A DNA stretch of 64,000 bases from Eubacteriales bacterium (GTDB lineage: Bacteria; Bacillota; Clostridia; Oscillospirales; Acutalibacteraceae), in contig JAQXWS010000038.1 of assembly GCA_029225565.1 (NCBI GenBank), positions 1-64,000 on the forward strand, written 5' to 3'. Positions 47,742 through 56,569 of the stretch are shown here, one piece after another (the stretch's first letter is position 1; each line of letters starts with the position of its first letter). The notes beneath the pieces were generated by a model. The model was not told the DNA's origin. It searched no databases and was given only the letters and a program-made list of their open reading frames with translations. Position numbers and translations under genes: made by a program.

Positions 47742-50516
47742 ATGAGCATTAATCTAAACGAACAGGAAAGAAGAAAGGCGGCAAAGGCCTTTGCTGAATA
47801 TTGGAAGGATAAGGGCTACGAAAAGGGTCATAGCCAAAAGTTCTGGCTTGAGCTTTTAGGCACCGTTTACGGTGTTGAAAACGCCTCTCACTATATTGAA
47901 TTTGAAGACCAAGTTCACCTAGACCATACCAGTTTTATTGACGGATATATTCCCGAAACAAAGGTGCTTATTGAGCAGAAAGGCCTTGGCAAAGATTTGA
48001 AAAAAGCAATAAAGCAATCCGACGGCAGTTTGCTTACTCCATTTCAACAGGCAAAGCGCTATTCTGCCGAGCTGCCCTTTTCTCGCAGACCGAGGTGGAT
48101 AATCACCTGTAATTTCAGCGAGTTTCTTGTTTACGATATGGAAAATCCTAATTCCGAGCCGGAGCAGATTTTACTTAAAAATCTTGATAAGGAATTTTAT
48201 CGTCTTGATTTTCTTGTTGATACAGGCAACGAAAATATTAAAAGAGAAATGGAAATATCCATTAAGGCGGGAGAAATTGTCGGCAGGTTGTATGACGCAC
48301 TCCGTAAGCAGTATGTAAATCCTGATGATGAAAGCTCGCTTAAAAGCCTTAATATGCTTTGCGTTCGGCTTGTTTTCTGCTTTTATGCAGAGGACGCAGG
48401 CGTTTTCGGTAAGCATCTTATGTTCCACGATTATCTTAAAGAATTTGACGCAAGACATCTTCGCGGTGCTCTTATTGATTTGTTCAAAATACTAAACACC
48501 AAAATAGAAGACAGGGACCCATATATTGAAGAGGAGCTTGCCCAGTTCCCTTATGTAAACGGTGGTTTGTTTGCAGAGGAAAATATTGAAATCCCACAGT
48601 TTACCGATGAAATAAGAGATTTGATTTTGCAAAACGCAAGCGAGGATTTTGACTGGTCGGAAATCAGCCCCACTATCTTCGGCGCTCTTTTTGAAAGCAC
48701 ATTAAATCCCGAAACACGCAGAAGCGGAGGTATGCACTATACCTCTATTGAAAATATACATAAGGTTATTGACCCTCTTTTCCTTGATGATTTGAAAAGC
48801 GAGCTTGAGGAAATTAAACAACTCAAGCAGCCTAATGTACAAAAGGACAGGCTTAATTCATTTTGTGATAAATTATCAACTCTTAAATTCCTTGACCCTG
48901 CCTGCGGTTCAGGTAATTTTTTAACAGAAACATACATTTCCCTGCGTAAGCTTGAAAATGAGGCTTTGGCTATTATAAACCAAAACCAAATTGTATTCGA
49001 TTCCGGCGATATAATTAAGGTTAAAATCAGTCAGTTTTACGGCATAGAGATAAATGACTTTGCCGTAACGGTTGCAAAAACTGCCCTTTGGATTGCCGAA
49101 AGCCAAATGATAAAGGAAACGGAGGATATTGTCAGCACAAAAATTGACTTTCTTCCTCTTACAACAAATGCCTATATTGTTGAGGGCAACGCCCTGCAAA
49201 TTGATTGGGAAACAGTTGTACCTAAAAACGAGCTTAACTACATTATGGGCAATCCACCATTTGTGGGTGCAAGAAGGATGACCGAATCACAAAAGGATGA
49301 TATTACACGTGCTTTTGGCAACTTGAATGTTAGACTTGGAAGTTTAGATTATGTTACTTGTTGGTACAAATATGCGTGTGACTATATTGTAGGAACGGAT
49401 ATTCAAGTTGGTTTTGTTTCAACAAATTCAATCTGTCAAGGTGAACAAAAAACACTATTATGGAAACTGTTAGATGAACAGTATGATATAAAAATTGACA
49501 CAGCTTATCCTACTTTTTTATGGAATAGTGAAGCAAAAGAAAAAGCAGGTGTCCATTGCGTTATTGTAGAATTTTCTGATAAACAGTTGAAAAAAGAAAA
49601 GCGGATTTACAAGAATAGCACAAATTATACAGTGGCTCAAAATATTAACGGCTATTTAGTAAATGCGCCCGAAGTATGGATAGAAAAAAGAACTAAACCG
49701 CTACAGAATGCGCCAATAATCAGTAATGGAAGTAAACCGTTAGACAATGCAATTTGTGCATTTACTCCGGAAGAAAAAGCTGAATTTATTAAAAAAGAGC
49801 CTAACTCTGAACCTTATTTTCATAAATATATGGGTGGGTATGAGTTCATCAATAATGTAGAAAGATATTTTTTACTTATAAACAGAATTCCACCTCATGA
49901 ACTTAGAAAAATGCCAAGTGTTTTGGAAAAGCTTGAAAAAATAAAAGAATATAGATCAAACAGTAATAGTGCTGAAACAAGGAGATTAGCCGATACACCT
50001 GCCAAATTCCATTATGAAAACATGCCTGAAAATGACTTTTTGGTTGTCCCTCAAACATCATCCGGAAGAAGAAAATATGTTCCAATCGGTTTTTTATCAT
50101 CAGACATATTGGTAAACAACAAACTTCAAGTTATGAGAAATGGTGGACTATACGAACTCGGTTTATTATCTTCAAATGTTCACAATGCCTGGGTAAGGTA
50201 TGTTGCCGGTAGGTTGAGAAATGACTACACCTATTCTGTGGGAATTGTCTATAACAATTTCCCTTGGCCTAATCCTACTGACGAGCAAAAGGCTAAAATT
50301 GAGCAGACGGCACAGGCAATCCTTGATGCAAGGGCAAAATACCCTGACTGTTCTCTTGCAGATTTGTATGATGAATTAACTATGCCTTTTGAATTACGCA
50401 AGGCTCATCAGGCAAACGATAAGGCAGTAATGCAGGCTTATGGCTTTGATTATAAAACAATGACCGAATCCGAATGTGTCGCCGAGCTTATGAAAATGTA
50501 TCAAAAATTGGTATGA
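47742..50516 (+). CDS. Type IIL/IIG restriction-modification enzyme, MmeI-like
   Basis: 924 residues combining nuclease and methylase. The N-terminal MmeI-like domain has a PD-ExK pattern, D67 and E78-Q-K80 (FIDGYIPETKVLIEQK), very close in position to the MmeI catalytic site. A helical spacer leads to the N6-adenine methylase: FLDPACGSGNFL (motif I, near 382) and MGNPPFVGARR (motif IV, near 502). A target-recognition domain and C-terminal helix follow (VGIVYNNFPWP). Enzymes of this class bind, cut and methylate with one polypeptide, and no separate R or S gene is present here. Its codon use is more AT-rich than the neighbours, and it lies beside the tRNA-Trp repeat, both suggesting transfer. 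A BREX PglX-like methylase is the alternative, but no brx genes are nearby. Confidence 0.88.
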   Translation: MSINLNEQERRKAAKAFAEYWKDKGYEKGHSQKFWLELLGTVYGVENASHYIEFEDQVHLDHTSFIDGYIPETKVLIEQKGLGKDLKKAIKQSDGSLLTPFQQAKRYSAELPFSRRPRWIITCNFSEFLVYDMENPNSEPEQILLKNLDKEFYRLDFLVDTGNENIKREMEISIKAGEIVGRLYDALRKQYVNPDDESSLKSLNMLCVRLVFCFYAEDAGVFGKHLMFHDYLKEFDARHLRGALIDLFKILNTKIEDRDPYIEEELAQFPYVNGGLFAEENIEIPQFTDEIRDLILQNASEDFDWSEISPTIFGALFESTLNPETRRSGGMHYTSIENIHKVIDPLFLDDLKSELEEIKQLKQPNVQKDRLNSFCDKLSTLKFLDPACGSGNFLTETYISLRKLENEALAIINQNQIVFDSGDIIKVKISQFYGIEINDFAVTVAKTALWIAESQMIKETEDIVSTKIDFLPLTTNAYIVEGNALQIDWETVVPKNELNYIMGNPPFVGARRMTESQKDDITRAFGNLNVRLGSLDYVTCWYKYACDYIVGTDIQVGFVSTNSICQGEQKTLLWKLLDEQYDIKIDTAYPTFLWNSEAKEKAGVHCVIVEFSDKQLKKEKRIYKNSTNYTVAQNINGYLVNAPEVWIEKRTKPLQNAPIISNGSKPLDNAICAFTPEEKAEFIKKEPNSEPYFHKYMGGYEFINNVERYFLLINRIPPHELRKMPSVLEKLEKIKEYRSNSNSAETRRLADTPAKFHYENMPENDFLVVPQTSSGRRKYVPIGFLSSDILVNNKLQVMRNGGLYELGLLSSNVHNAWVRYVAGRLRNDYTYSVGIVYNNFPWPNPTDEQKAKIEQTAQAILDARAKYPDCSLADLYDELTMPFELRKAHQANDKAVMQAYGFDYKTMTESECVAELMKMYQKLV

Positions 50517-50550
50517 TGTAAAAACCGATAATTGACTCGATTATTTTTCA

Positions 50551-50579
50551 TTTACAACTGATTACTAATATGGTATAAT
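50551..50579 (+). promoter_or_regulatory. Promoter of the secreted phosphoesterase gene
   Basis: TTTACA, 17 bp, TATAAT, 63 bases before the ATG. Confidence 0.65.
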
Positions 50580-50641
50580 TACAACAATATTATCGTGCAA
50601 CAAACATAATATGAATACAAGTAGTATAACAGAGGTAAAAA

Positions 50642-52141
50642 ATGAAAAAGAGAGTTACAAAAATTAATTCAATATTTCTGAGCATCATTATGGCGCTTAC
50701 CTGCGCCACATTGCCTATCACCGCAATGGCAGAAAGCACACCTATAAAGAACTCAAGTACAAGCGTAAAGCTTGCCTTTGCTGCGTGGGGTGACCCGCAG
50801 ACATCGTCATCAACCATTACATCGGCGCTTGCTGCCAGGGCAAAGAACACAGAGGCTTCTGCAAAGGATTTGGGCAATGCAAAATCAACATTGGACGCTC
50901 TGCTTATCGCCGGTGATATTACCGAAAATCATACTGCCGATGAATACGCAATGATGCACGGATTCCTGGCAGACAAGGGCGTTAAGAACATAATTGCAGC
51001 CGAGGGAAATCACGATATTCGCAGCAGTGATTACTCCGAGGCAAAAAGCGGATTTGTTAATTTTACCAACGGAATTAACGCCGCTGTGGGCAGCAGCCTA
51101 AAAATAAGCAAAATGTATTACAGCTATACTGTAAACGGCTACAAATTCATTGTATTGGGCAGCGAGAAGTCAATGCCTGAGGAATCATATATCAGCCAAA
51201 CTCAGCTGAACTGGCTGGATTCCCAACTAAAGGCGTCCACAAAGTACGGCAAGCCTGTATTCGTTACAATGCACCAGCCGCTAAAGGACACTCACGGACT
51301 ACCCGACACCTGGAACAATAATATAACAAAGAAGGCCGGCTCGGTTGGTGAGCAATCCGACAAAATCAAGGCAATACTGAATAAATACAAAAATGTTATA
51401 CTCATCACGGGACACCTGCACACAGGATTCGGCAAGTATTCGTACCAAAAAATCGGTAATTTCCATTCGGTAAATCTGCCATCAATCGGTATAACTAACC
51501 GTGACGGATACGAAGCACCGGGACTCGGCTATGTGGTTGAGGTGTTCGACAACAAGGTTGTATTCAGAGCGAGGGATTTTATCAACGGCGAATATCTGTC
51601 TCAGTATAACATCAAGATATATCCCGACAGAGTAAAGTCAGCCTCTCTGTCAACCACAAGCTATGTATATAACGGCAAAATAAGAAAGCCGACAGTAACT
51701 CTGTACAACTACAGCTCACAAAAAATCAGCAGCGACAACTATACTGTTACTTATCCGTCAGGATGCAAATATGTAGGCACATACAAAGTAAAGATTGCAT
51801 TCAAAAACAAGTATGCCGGCAATCCGTCAAAGTATCTCACCTTTACAATCAAGCCAAAGGCAACAAGTATTTCTTCCCTGACTTCGGGCAAAAGAAAATT
51901 CACGGTAAAGTGGTACAAACGCAGTACCCAGACCACCGGATACCAGGTACAGTACAGTACATCGAGCAAGTTCACTAATCCAAAAACATACACAATATCC
52001 GGTACTTCCACAATCAGCAAGACTGTATCAAATCTAACATCAGGCAAGAGATACTATGTACGAGTTAGGACCTACAAAACTGTAAGCGCAAAGAAGTATT
52101 ACTCATCATGGTCCGGCTACAAATCAATAGTTACAAAATAA
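50642..52141 (+). CDS. Secreted metallophosphoesterase with Ig-like and fibronectin III domains
   Basis: 499 residues. A signal peptide (MKKRVTKINSIFLSIIMALTCATLPITAMA) ends near residue 30. The calcineurin-like domain has AAWGDPQ, AGDITEN, EGNHDIR, TMHQPL and TGHLHTG (near 50-260). Residues 335-405 look like a bacterial Ig-like beta domain, and 410-499 like fibronectin type III (GYQVQYSTSSKF, YYVRVRTYKT). It is predicted to act outside the cell on phosphate esters; no sortase motif or membrane anchor is seen. It has its own promoter and terminator. Confidence 0.88.
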   Translation: MKKRVTKINSIFLSIIMALTCATLPITAMAESTPIKNSSTSVKLAFAAWGDPQTSSSTITSALAARAKNTEASAKDLGNAKSTLDALLIAGDITENHTADEYAMMHGFLADKGVKNIIAAEGNHDIRSSDYSEAKSGFVNFTNGINAAVGSSLKISKMYYSYTVNGYKFIVLGSEKSMPEESYISQTQLNWLDSQLKASTKYGKPVFVTMHQPLKDTHGLPDTWNNNITKKAGSVGEQSDKIKAILNKYKNVILITGHLHTGFGKYSYQKIGNFHSVNLPSIGITNRDGYEAPGLGYVVEVFDNKVVFRARDFINGEYLSQYNIKIYPDRVKSASLSTTSYVYNGKIRKPTVTLYNYSSQKISSDNYTVTYPSGCKYVGTYKVKIAFKNKYAGNPSKYLTFTIKPKATSISSLTSGKRKFTVKWYKRSTQTTGYQVQYSTSSKFTNPKTYTISGTSTISKTVSNLTSGKRYYVRVRTYKTVSAKKYYSSWSGYKSIVTK

Positions 52142-52146
52142 AATGC

Positions 52147-52178
52147 GCAGCACTGCTTTAGCGGTGCTGCATTTCTAT
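52147..52178 (+). terminator. Terminator of the secreted phosphoesterase gene
   Basis: GCAGCACTGC-TTTA-GCGGTGCTGC followed by ATTTCTATT. Confidence 0.7.
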
Positions 52179-52201
52179 TATATAGTTATCAAAAAAAGAA
52201 A

Positions 52202-52222
52202 GCCCTCGATATAATCGAGGGC
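52202..52222 (-). terminator. Terminator of tRNA-Lys
   Basis: Minus strand GCCCTCGAT-TAT-ATCGAGGGC followed by TTTCTTTTTTT. Confidence 0.85.
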
Positions 52223-52224
52223 GA

Positions 52225-52300
52225 TGGTGACCCATCCGGGAATCGAACCCGGGACACCTTGATTAAAAGTCAAGTGCTCTGCCGGCTGAGCTAATGGATC
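52225..52300 (-). tRNA. tRNA-Lys (anticodon TTT)
   Basis: 76 bases with encoded CCA. Anticodon stem CTTGA/TCAAG around CTTTTAA (TTT), T-loop GGTTCGATT. It has its own consensus promoter and is separated from the other four tRNAs by a terminator. Confidence 0.96.
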
Positions 52301-52326
52301 ATAAGGTCAAAATGTGACCGACTGTT

Positions 52327-52355
52327 ATTATATATTAGTTATACTTTAATGTCAA
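52327..52355 (-). promoter_or_regulatory. Consensus promoter of tRNA-Lys
   Basis: Minus strand TTGACA, 17 bp, TATAAT. Confidence 0.85.
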
Positions 52356-52383
52356 GAATAATTTTAGTACAATCGATATTTTA

Positions 52384-52436
52384 TAGGTTCTATAATAAAT
52401 TTTTGGTAAGAATACCTCAACATTTGACATAGAACC
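52384..52436. repeat. Hairpin-forming sequence between two tRNA units
   Basis: GGTTCTAT and ATAGAACC form an 8 bp inverted repeat about 37 bases apart, located between the tRNA-Gln terminator and the tRNA-Lys promoter. There is no gene inside. It may be a small mobile repeat, but only one copy is seen in this window. Confidence 0.4.
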
Positions 52437-52442
52437 AAAAAA

Positions 52443-52462
52443 GCACTCACATAAGTGAGTGC
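52443..52462 (-). terminator. Terminator of the Gly-Arg-His-Gln tRNA operon
   Basis: Minus strand GCACTCACTTATGTGAGTGC followed by TTTTTTGG. Confidence 0.85.
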
Positions 52463-52479
52463 AGAATACTGTTACTTAT

Positions 52480-52554
52480 TGGCTGGGGAGGCGGGATTCG
52501 AACCCACGCATGACGGAGTCAAAGTCCGTTGCCTTACCGCTTGGCTACTCCCCA
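52480..52554 (-). tRNA. tRNA-Gln (anticodon TTG)
   Basis: 75 bases with encoded CCA. Acceptor TGGGGAG/CTCCCCA, anticodon stem ACGGA/TCCGT around CTTTGAC (TTG). It is the last of the four-tRNA transcript. Confidence 0.95.
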
Positions 52555-52563
52555 TCAAAAAAA

Positions 52564-52641
52564 TGGGGTGGGATATCAGATTCGAACTGATGACCTCCAG
52601 TGCCACAAACTGGCGCCCTAACCAACTAGGCCAATCCCACC
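52564..52641 (-). tRNA. tRNA-His (anticodon GTG)
   Basis: 78 bases including a genomically encoded G at position -1 opposite C73, the identity element for HisRS. Anticodon stem CCAGT/ACTGG around TTGTGGC (GTG). CCA encoded. Confidence 0.95.
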
Positions 52642-52646
52642 ATAAA

Positions 52647-52723
52647 TGGCGCGCTGTGGGGGACTCGAACCTCCGGCCTACTGCTTAGAAGGCAGTTGCT
52701 CTATCCAGCTGAGCTAACAGCGC
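52647..52723 (-). tRNA. tRNA-Arg (anticodon TCT)
   Basis: 77 bases with encoded CCA. Acceptor GCGCTGT/ACAGCGC, anticodon stem around CTTCTAA (TCT), reading AGA/AGG. Confidence 0.95.
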
Positions 52724-52739
52724 ACATTATATAAAAAAT

Positions 52740-52813
52740 TGGAGCGGGTGATGGGAATCGAACCCACGCAATCAGCTTGGAAGGCTGAGATTCTACCATT
52801 GAACTACACCCGC
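52740..52813 (-). tRNA. tRNA-Gly (anticodon TCC)
   Basis: 74 bases with encoded CCA. Acceptor GCGGGTG/CACCCGC, anticodon stem CAGC/GCTG around CTTCCAA (TCC). First tRNA of the operon. Confidence 0.95.
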
Positions 52814-52819
52814 AAGTAT

Positions 52820-52859
52820 CAACGCACATTATTATATCTAATGTGCGTTGAATTGTCAA
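52820..52859 (-). promoter_or_regulatory. Promoter of the tRNA operon with a palindrome over the -10
   Basis: Minus strand TTGACA, 17 bp, TATAAT. An 11 bp inverted repeat (CAACGCACATT / AATGTGCGTTG, 52820-52850) encloses the -10 in its loop. The palindrome also lies directly after the clpE-like stop codon, so it could act as a weak terminator or an operator. Confidence 0.75.
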
Positions 52860-52867
52860 GTGCTTTT

Positions 52868-55174
52868 TTAATTAATTTTAATATCTATTTCGTCCTTTGC
52901 TGACAGAGAAATCGAGGTAATTTCCCTATCTTGGTTGAATACAATTGCGTTGGCTAACTTCTCTTCAACCTGACGGCGAATCACATCTCGCAGACCTCTT
53001 GCATTCTTCTTTGAGCCATAAGCTTCCTTGGCTAAGAACACAGGAACTGATTGGTCATAGGTTAGTTCTATTCCCTTGTCCTTAAGGCTGGGAACCAACT
53101 CATCCAACATAAGTCTGGCAATGCGCTCAAAATTATCAAAGCTAAATTTGTTGAAAATAACGACCTCGTCAACTCTGCCAAGGAACTCCGGCCTCAGGAA
53201 GCGCTCAAGGGCCTTCATAGTAACCTCGGCGTTAATGTCGGCGTCGGACTTGCCGAATCCCATAGTATTTTGGTCGGTGGAGCCGGCATTGGAGGTCATT
53301 ATGATGATAGTATTCTCAAAATTAATACTCCTGCCCTGGGCGTCTGTAATTCTGCCCTCATCCAAAATTTGCAGCAATATGTTGAGAACATCCTTGTGTG
53401 CCTTTTCTATCTCGTCAAAAAGAATAACGCTGTATGGCTTGCGCCTAACCTTTTCTGTCAGCTGGCCTGCATCGTCATACCCAACATAACCCGGAGGAGA
53501 GCCGATAATGCGAGAAACGCTGAACTTCTCCATAAACTCGCTCATATCCAGTCTAATCAGGTTATCAGGAGAATCAAACATGGCATTTGCAAGCTGCTTT
53601 ACAAGTTCTGTCTTACCGACACCGGTGGGACCCACAAAGATAAATGACTGAGGTCTTTTCTTGGGGCTAATCTGGATTCTGCCGCGTCTTACGGCATTTG
53701 CAACCTTGCTGATGGCATCGTCCTGGCCGATAATATGAGCCTTAAGTTCATCCTCAAGAGAAGCCAATTTTTTTATATCTCCCTGCTCTATCTTGGATGC
53801 GGGAATACCTGTCCAAAGAGAAATAACGGTAGCAATATCCTTTTCTGTAACATAATTGTCCTTTGCCATTTCTTCCAATTCGGGCAGTTCGTTCTCTATA
53901 TTAATAAGCTCGGATTTAAGCTTGCTTATCAATTCGTAATCAATCTCTTCTCCCTCATCAGGCAAAGACAATTTTTCTATATTAGTGGTGAGATTATCCC
54001 GTTTTGCAGAAAGAATTTGGTACCGGCTGATTGCAGGATTACGCAAATTGGCGCTGGTACAAGCCTCGTCCAGCAGGTCTATAGCTTTGTCCGGCAGGTA
54101 CCGGTCTGTAACATAACGCTCGGACATTATAACAGCCTTATACACCAAAGAATCGTTAATCTGCACCCTATGGTAATCCTCGTAATATGACTTAATTCCC
54201 AACAGCATCTTGTAGGCATCGTCAATGGACGGCTCCTCAATCTTTACAGGCTGGAATCTGCGCTCAAGAGCAGCGTCCTTTTCGATATACTTGCGATATT
54301 CGTTAAAAGTGGTTGCGCCGATAACCTGAATTTCGCCACGGGATAATGCAGGCTTTAGGATATTGGCAGCATTCATCGTTCCCTCGCTGTCACCGGTGCC
54401 TACAAGGTTGTGCACCTCATCAATAAAGAGAATTATGTTGCCCTCCTGCTTTACCTCATCAACAAGTCCCTTGATACGGCCCTCGAATTGTCCCCTGAAC
54501 TGAGTGCCCGCAACAAGTGCGGTAAGGTCCAAAAGATATATCTCCTTGTCTGCCAAACGGGCAGGTACCTCCCCTTTTGCTATACGGATGGCAAGTCCCT
54601 CGGCTATGGCAGTTTTGCCTACGCCGGGCTCACCGATAAGGCAGGGATTGTTTTTTGTACGACGGCAGAGGATTTGGATAGTACGGGAAATCTCGCTACT
54701 GCGGCCGATAATCTTGTCAAGCTTGCCGGACCTTGCCTTGTCGGTCAGATTGTTGCAATAGCTGTTAAGAAATTTTCTGCTATCGTCCCTTTGGTTCTTA
54801 TGATTTTTCTTTTTTCGCTTATCGTTTTTGCTTTTGGAATTTGCGGTTTCTCCGGTATCCCCTGCACCGCCAAACAGATTTGCAAAGGGCATGGTCTGTG
54901 CGCCGTCCATATTGTCAGGATTGAACATATCGCCGAGACTGCCGAAATCGAAGTCATCCATATTTTCCATAAACTGGCTCATCTGCTCACTGGCAAGCTC
55001 CAATTCCTCGTCGCTAATCCCCATCTTGTCAATCATCTGGCGTATGGGGCCTATGTTGAGTTCCTTTGCACACTTTATGCAAAGTCCCTCGGGCTTAACT
55101 TCGTCGCCCTCCATTTTTTGTACAAACACGACTGCCGGCCTTTCGCCGCAGCGTGAACACATTTGTTGCATCAT
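52868..55174 (-). CDS. ClpE-like ATP-dependent Clp unfoldase with N-terminal zinc finger
   Basis: 768 residues. An N-terminal zinc finger (CSRCGERP...CIKCAKEL, residues 6-40) replaces the double Clp_N domain of ClpC. Two AAA+ modules follow: Walker A GEPGVGKTAIAEGL near 180 and [14 protein letters not shown] near 515, with a shortened middle region (near 400-440). A ClpP-docking loop of the MGF type (NTMGFGKSD) sits in the second module. This architecture is closest to ClpE. It likely works with the ClpP of this window on misfolded proteins. It follows pgsA by 32 bp, last in a long operon. Confidence 0.88.
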   Translation of the reverse strand: MMQQMCSRCGERPAVVFVQKMEGDEVKPEGLCIKCAKELNIGPIRQMIDKMGISDEELELASEQMSQFMENMDDFDFGSLGDMFNPDNMDGAQTMPFANLFGGAGDTGETANSKSKNDKRKKKNHKNQRDDSRKFLNSYCNNLTDKARSGKLDKIIGRSSEISRTIQILCRRTKNNPCLIGEPGVGKTAIAEGLAIRIAKGEVPARLADKEIYLLDLTALVAGTQFRGQFEGRIKGLVDEVKQEGNIILFIDEVHNLVGTGDSEGTMNAANILKPALSRGEIQVIGATTFNEYRKYIEKDAALERRFQPVKIEEPSIDDAYKMLLGIKSYYEDYHRVQINDSLVYKAVIMSERYVTDRYLPDKAIDLLDEACTSANLRNPAISRYQILSAKRDNLTTNIEKLSLPDEGEEIDYELISKLKSELINIENELPELEEMAKDNYVTEKDIATVISLWTGIPASKIEQGDIKKLASLEDELKAHIIGQDDAISKVANAVRRGRIQISPKKRPQSFIFVGPTGVGKTELVKQLANAMFDSPDNLIRLDMSEFMEKFSVSRIIGSPPGYVGYDDAGQLTEKVRRKPYSVILFDEIEKAHKDVLNILLQILDEGRITDAQGRSINFENTIIIMTSNAGSTDQNTMGFGKSDADINAEVTMKALERFLRPEFLGRVDEVVIFNKFSFDNFERIARLMLDELVPSLKDKGIELTYDQSVPVFLAKEAYGSKKNARGLRDVIRRQVEEKLANAIVFNQDREITSISLSAKDEIDIKIN

Positions 55175-55206
55175 ATAAAAGTATAACTCCTTTGTCTATA
55201 ACAGTA

Positions 55207-55842
55207 TTACTTGTCGGCGTTCTGCTTATTCTCCTTGATTTGGCGAATGAAGCCGGGAGCATATCCAAACAAGGAAATAAATGCAAATACAGCAGCAATA
55301 ACTACCATAACTGTAATAACAGTGTTATTCAGAATAAACGGCCGGAAGAACGCAATATTCTCCAATGCGCATCCCTCACCGCCAATTGCAATAATAATAA
55401 TCATAAATGTGTAGAATACTACTGTAGCCGCCTTGCCCCATACCTCTGCGGCAACAGGACGCAGGCCCTTGGACATAAGCAGAGCTCCGCCGCAAATCAT
55501 CAGCAGCTCCTTGACAATAAACAGGAACAGAATATATCTGAGATAACCATCCCAAAACTTGACAATAAGAATAATTACAATTGCCATCTGTGATAATTTG
55601 TCTGCAATCGGGTCAAGAATCTTGCCGAGATTAGACACCATATTATACTTACGAGCAATCTTACCGTCAAATACATCGCTGAGAGCCGCAACAATCATAA
55701 TGATAAATGCCGGTATGTACATACCCTTAATGAACAATGTAGTAAATACCGGTATGCAAGCAATTCTAAAAAAGCACAGCCAGTTGGGTATGGTATTCCA
55801 GTTAGTGAACAAATCCTTTAAATTTTCGTTAAACTTACTCAT
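55207..55842 (-). CDS. pgsA: CDP-diacylglycerol-glycerol-3-phosphate 3-phosphatidyltransferase
   Basis: 211 residues, polytopic, with the CDP-alcohol phosphotransferase motif DG..AR........G...D...D (DVFDGKIARKYNM ... GKILDPIAD, near residues 58-82). It makes phosphatidylglycerol phosphate. The ATG overlaps the cvpA stop (ATGA). Length is slightly above average. Confidence 0.93.
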   Translation of the reverse strand: MSKFNENLKDLFTNWNTIPNWLCFFRIACIPVFTTLFIKGMYIPAFIIMIVAALSDVFDGKIARKYNMVSNLGKILDPIADKLSQMAIVIILIVKFWDGYLRYILFLFIVKELLMICGGALLMSKGLRPVAAEVWGKAATVVFYTFMIIIIAIGGEGCALENIAFFRPFILNNTVITVMVVIAAVFAFISLFGYAPGFIRQIKENKQNADK

Positions 55843-56564
55843 ATCAAGCCCTCCGTAATCGCGTTGAATGGATTTATTTTGTCAAATGCTCCTATGAGAG
55901 CACTGTTGTTTACCTGATTAACAAATTCGCTGCCGCTGTTCTCTGCAAAATCAGCAACATAAACCAGTACCGAAGTAACTGCAAGAACCACAACTGCCGC
56001 CTTAATAATGCCGAACACCGCACCCAGTATCCTATCTGTTTTCTTAAGGGGGGATACGCCCTTGCCCTTTTCTTTTCGCTTTTGTTCATGATGCTTGGAT
56101 GCATTATTTATCAGCTTTATGATAAGGCCGGTAGCAATAAAGAACAGCAAAAATACCACAACAAATATTACGCCCTTTGTCAACGGTAGCAGAACAGGTG
56201 TGAACACATCGTCAAGTATTACCTGTGCCACGTCATCAGCCTTGGGGATTGTCAAGGATTCAAGCCCGATATTGTCGGAAATAAAAGTAGGTAGGCCCTT
56301 GATAAATTGGTCCAAATTGGTGAGAACGGTGTCCAGATTTGTGTCAACAACAATTTTTTCATTTATTACTTCCAGCATACGGGGCGCCACATAAGAGTTG
56401 TATATAGGCTCTGCCAAATTGCTGCTGCAAAAGAAACATGCAGAGAACCCAACAGCATACCTGATAAAATTGATTACCGTCATTAATACGCCCCTGAAAT
56501 AGCCCACAAAGGTCATTATCAGAATCAATGCAATCAATGCAATATCTACATAATTAACCGTCAT
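55839..56564 (-). CDS. CvpA family membrane protein
   Basis: 241 residues from ATG 56564 behind AAGGAGTGATACTT. Several hydrophobic helices (near 5-25, 28-48, 120-145, 185-210) and the CvpA start pattern VDIALIALILIMTFVGYFRG. A Lys-rich cytoplasmic loop (HHEQKRKEKGKG) lies in the second half. CvpA proteins are linked to colicin V export and envelope stress in E. coli; their role in Clostridia is not known. Coupled to pgsA by a 4 bp overlap. Confidence 0.82.
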   Translation of the reverse strand: MTVNYVDIALIALILIMTFVGYFRGVLMTVINFIRYAVGFSACFFCSSNLAEPIYNSYVAPRMLEVINEKIVVDTNLDTVLTNLDQFIKGLPTFISDNIGLESLTIPKADDVAQVILDDVFTPVLLPLTKGVIFVVVFLLFFIATGLIIKLINNASKHHEQKRKEKGKGVSPLKKTDRILGAVFGIIKAAVVVLAVTSVLVYVADFAENSGSEFVNQVNNSALIGAFDKINPFNAITEGLI

Positions 56565-56569
56565 AAGTA

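Noticed and set aside
47742-50516. BREX system (PglX)
   Set aside because: No brxA/B/C/L or pglZ genes lie within reach, and the N-terminus carries a PD-ExK pattern in the MmeI position.
52455-52688. 77 aa plus-strand ORF
   Set aside because: It reads the antisense strand of tRNA-Gln, tRNA-His and tRNA-Arg.
54410-55156. 248 aa plus-strand ORF opposite the clpE-like gene
   Set aside because: It is antisense to conserved AAA+ motifs with no ribosome-binding site; a long shadow ORF caused by codon bias.
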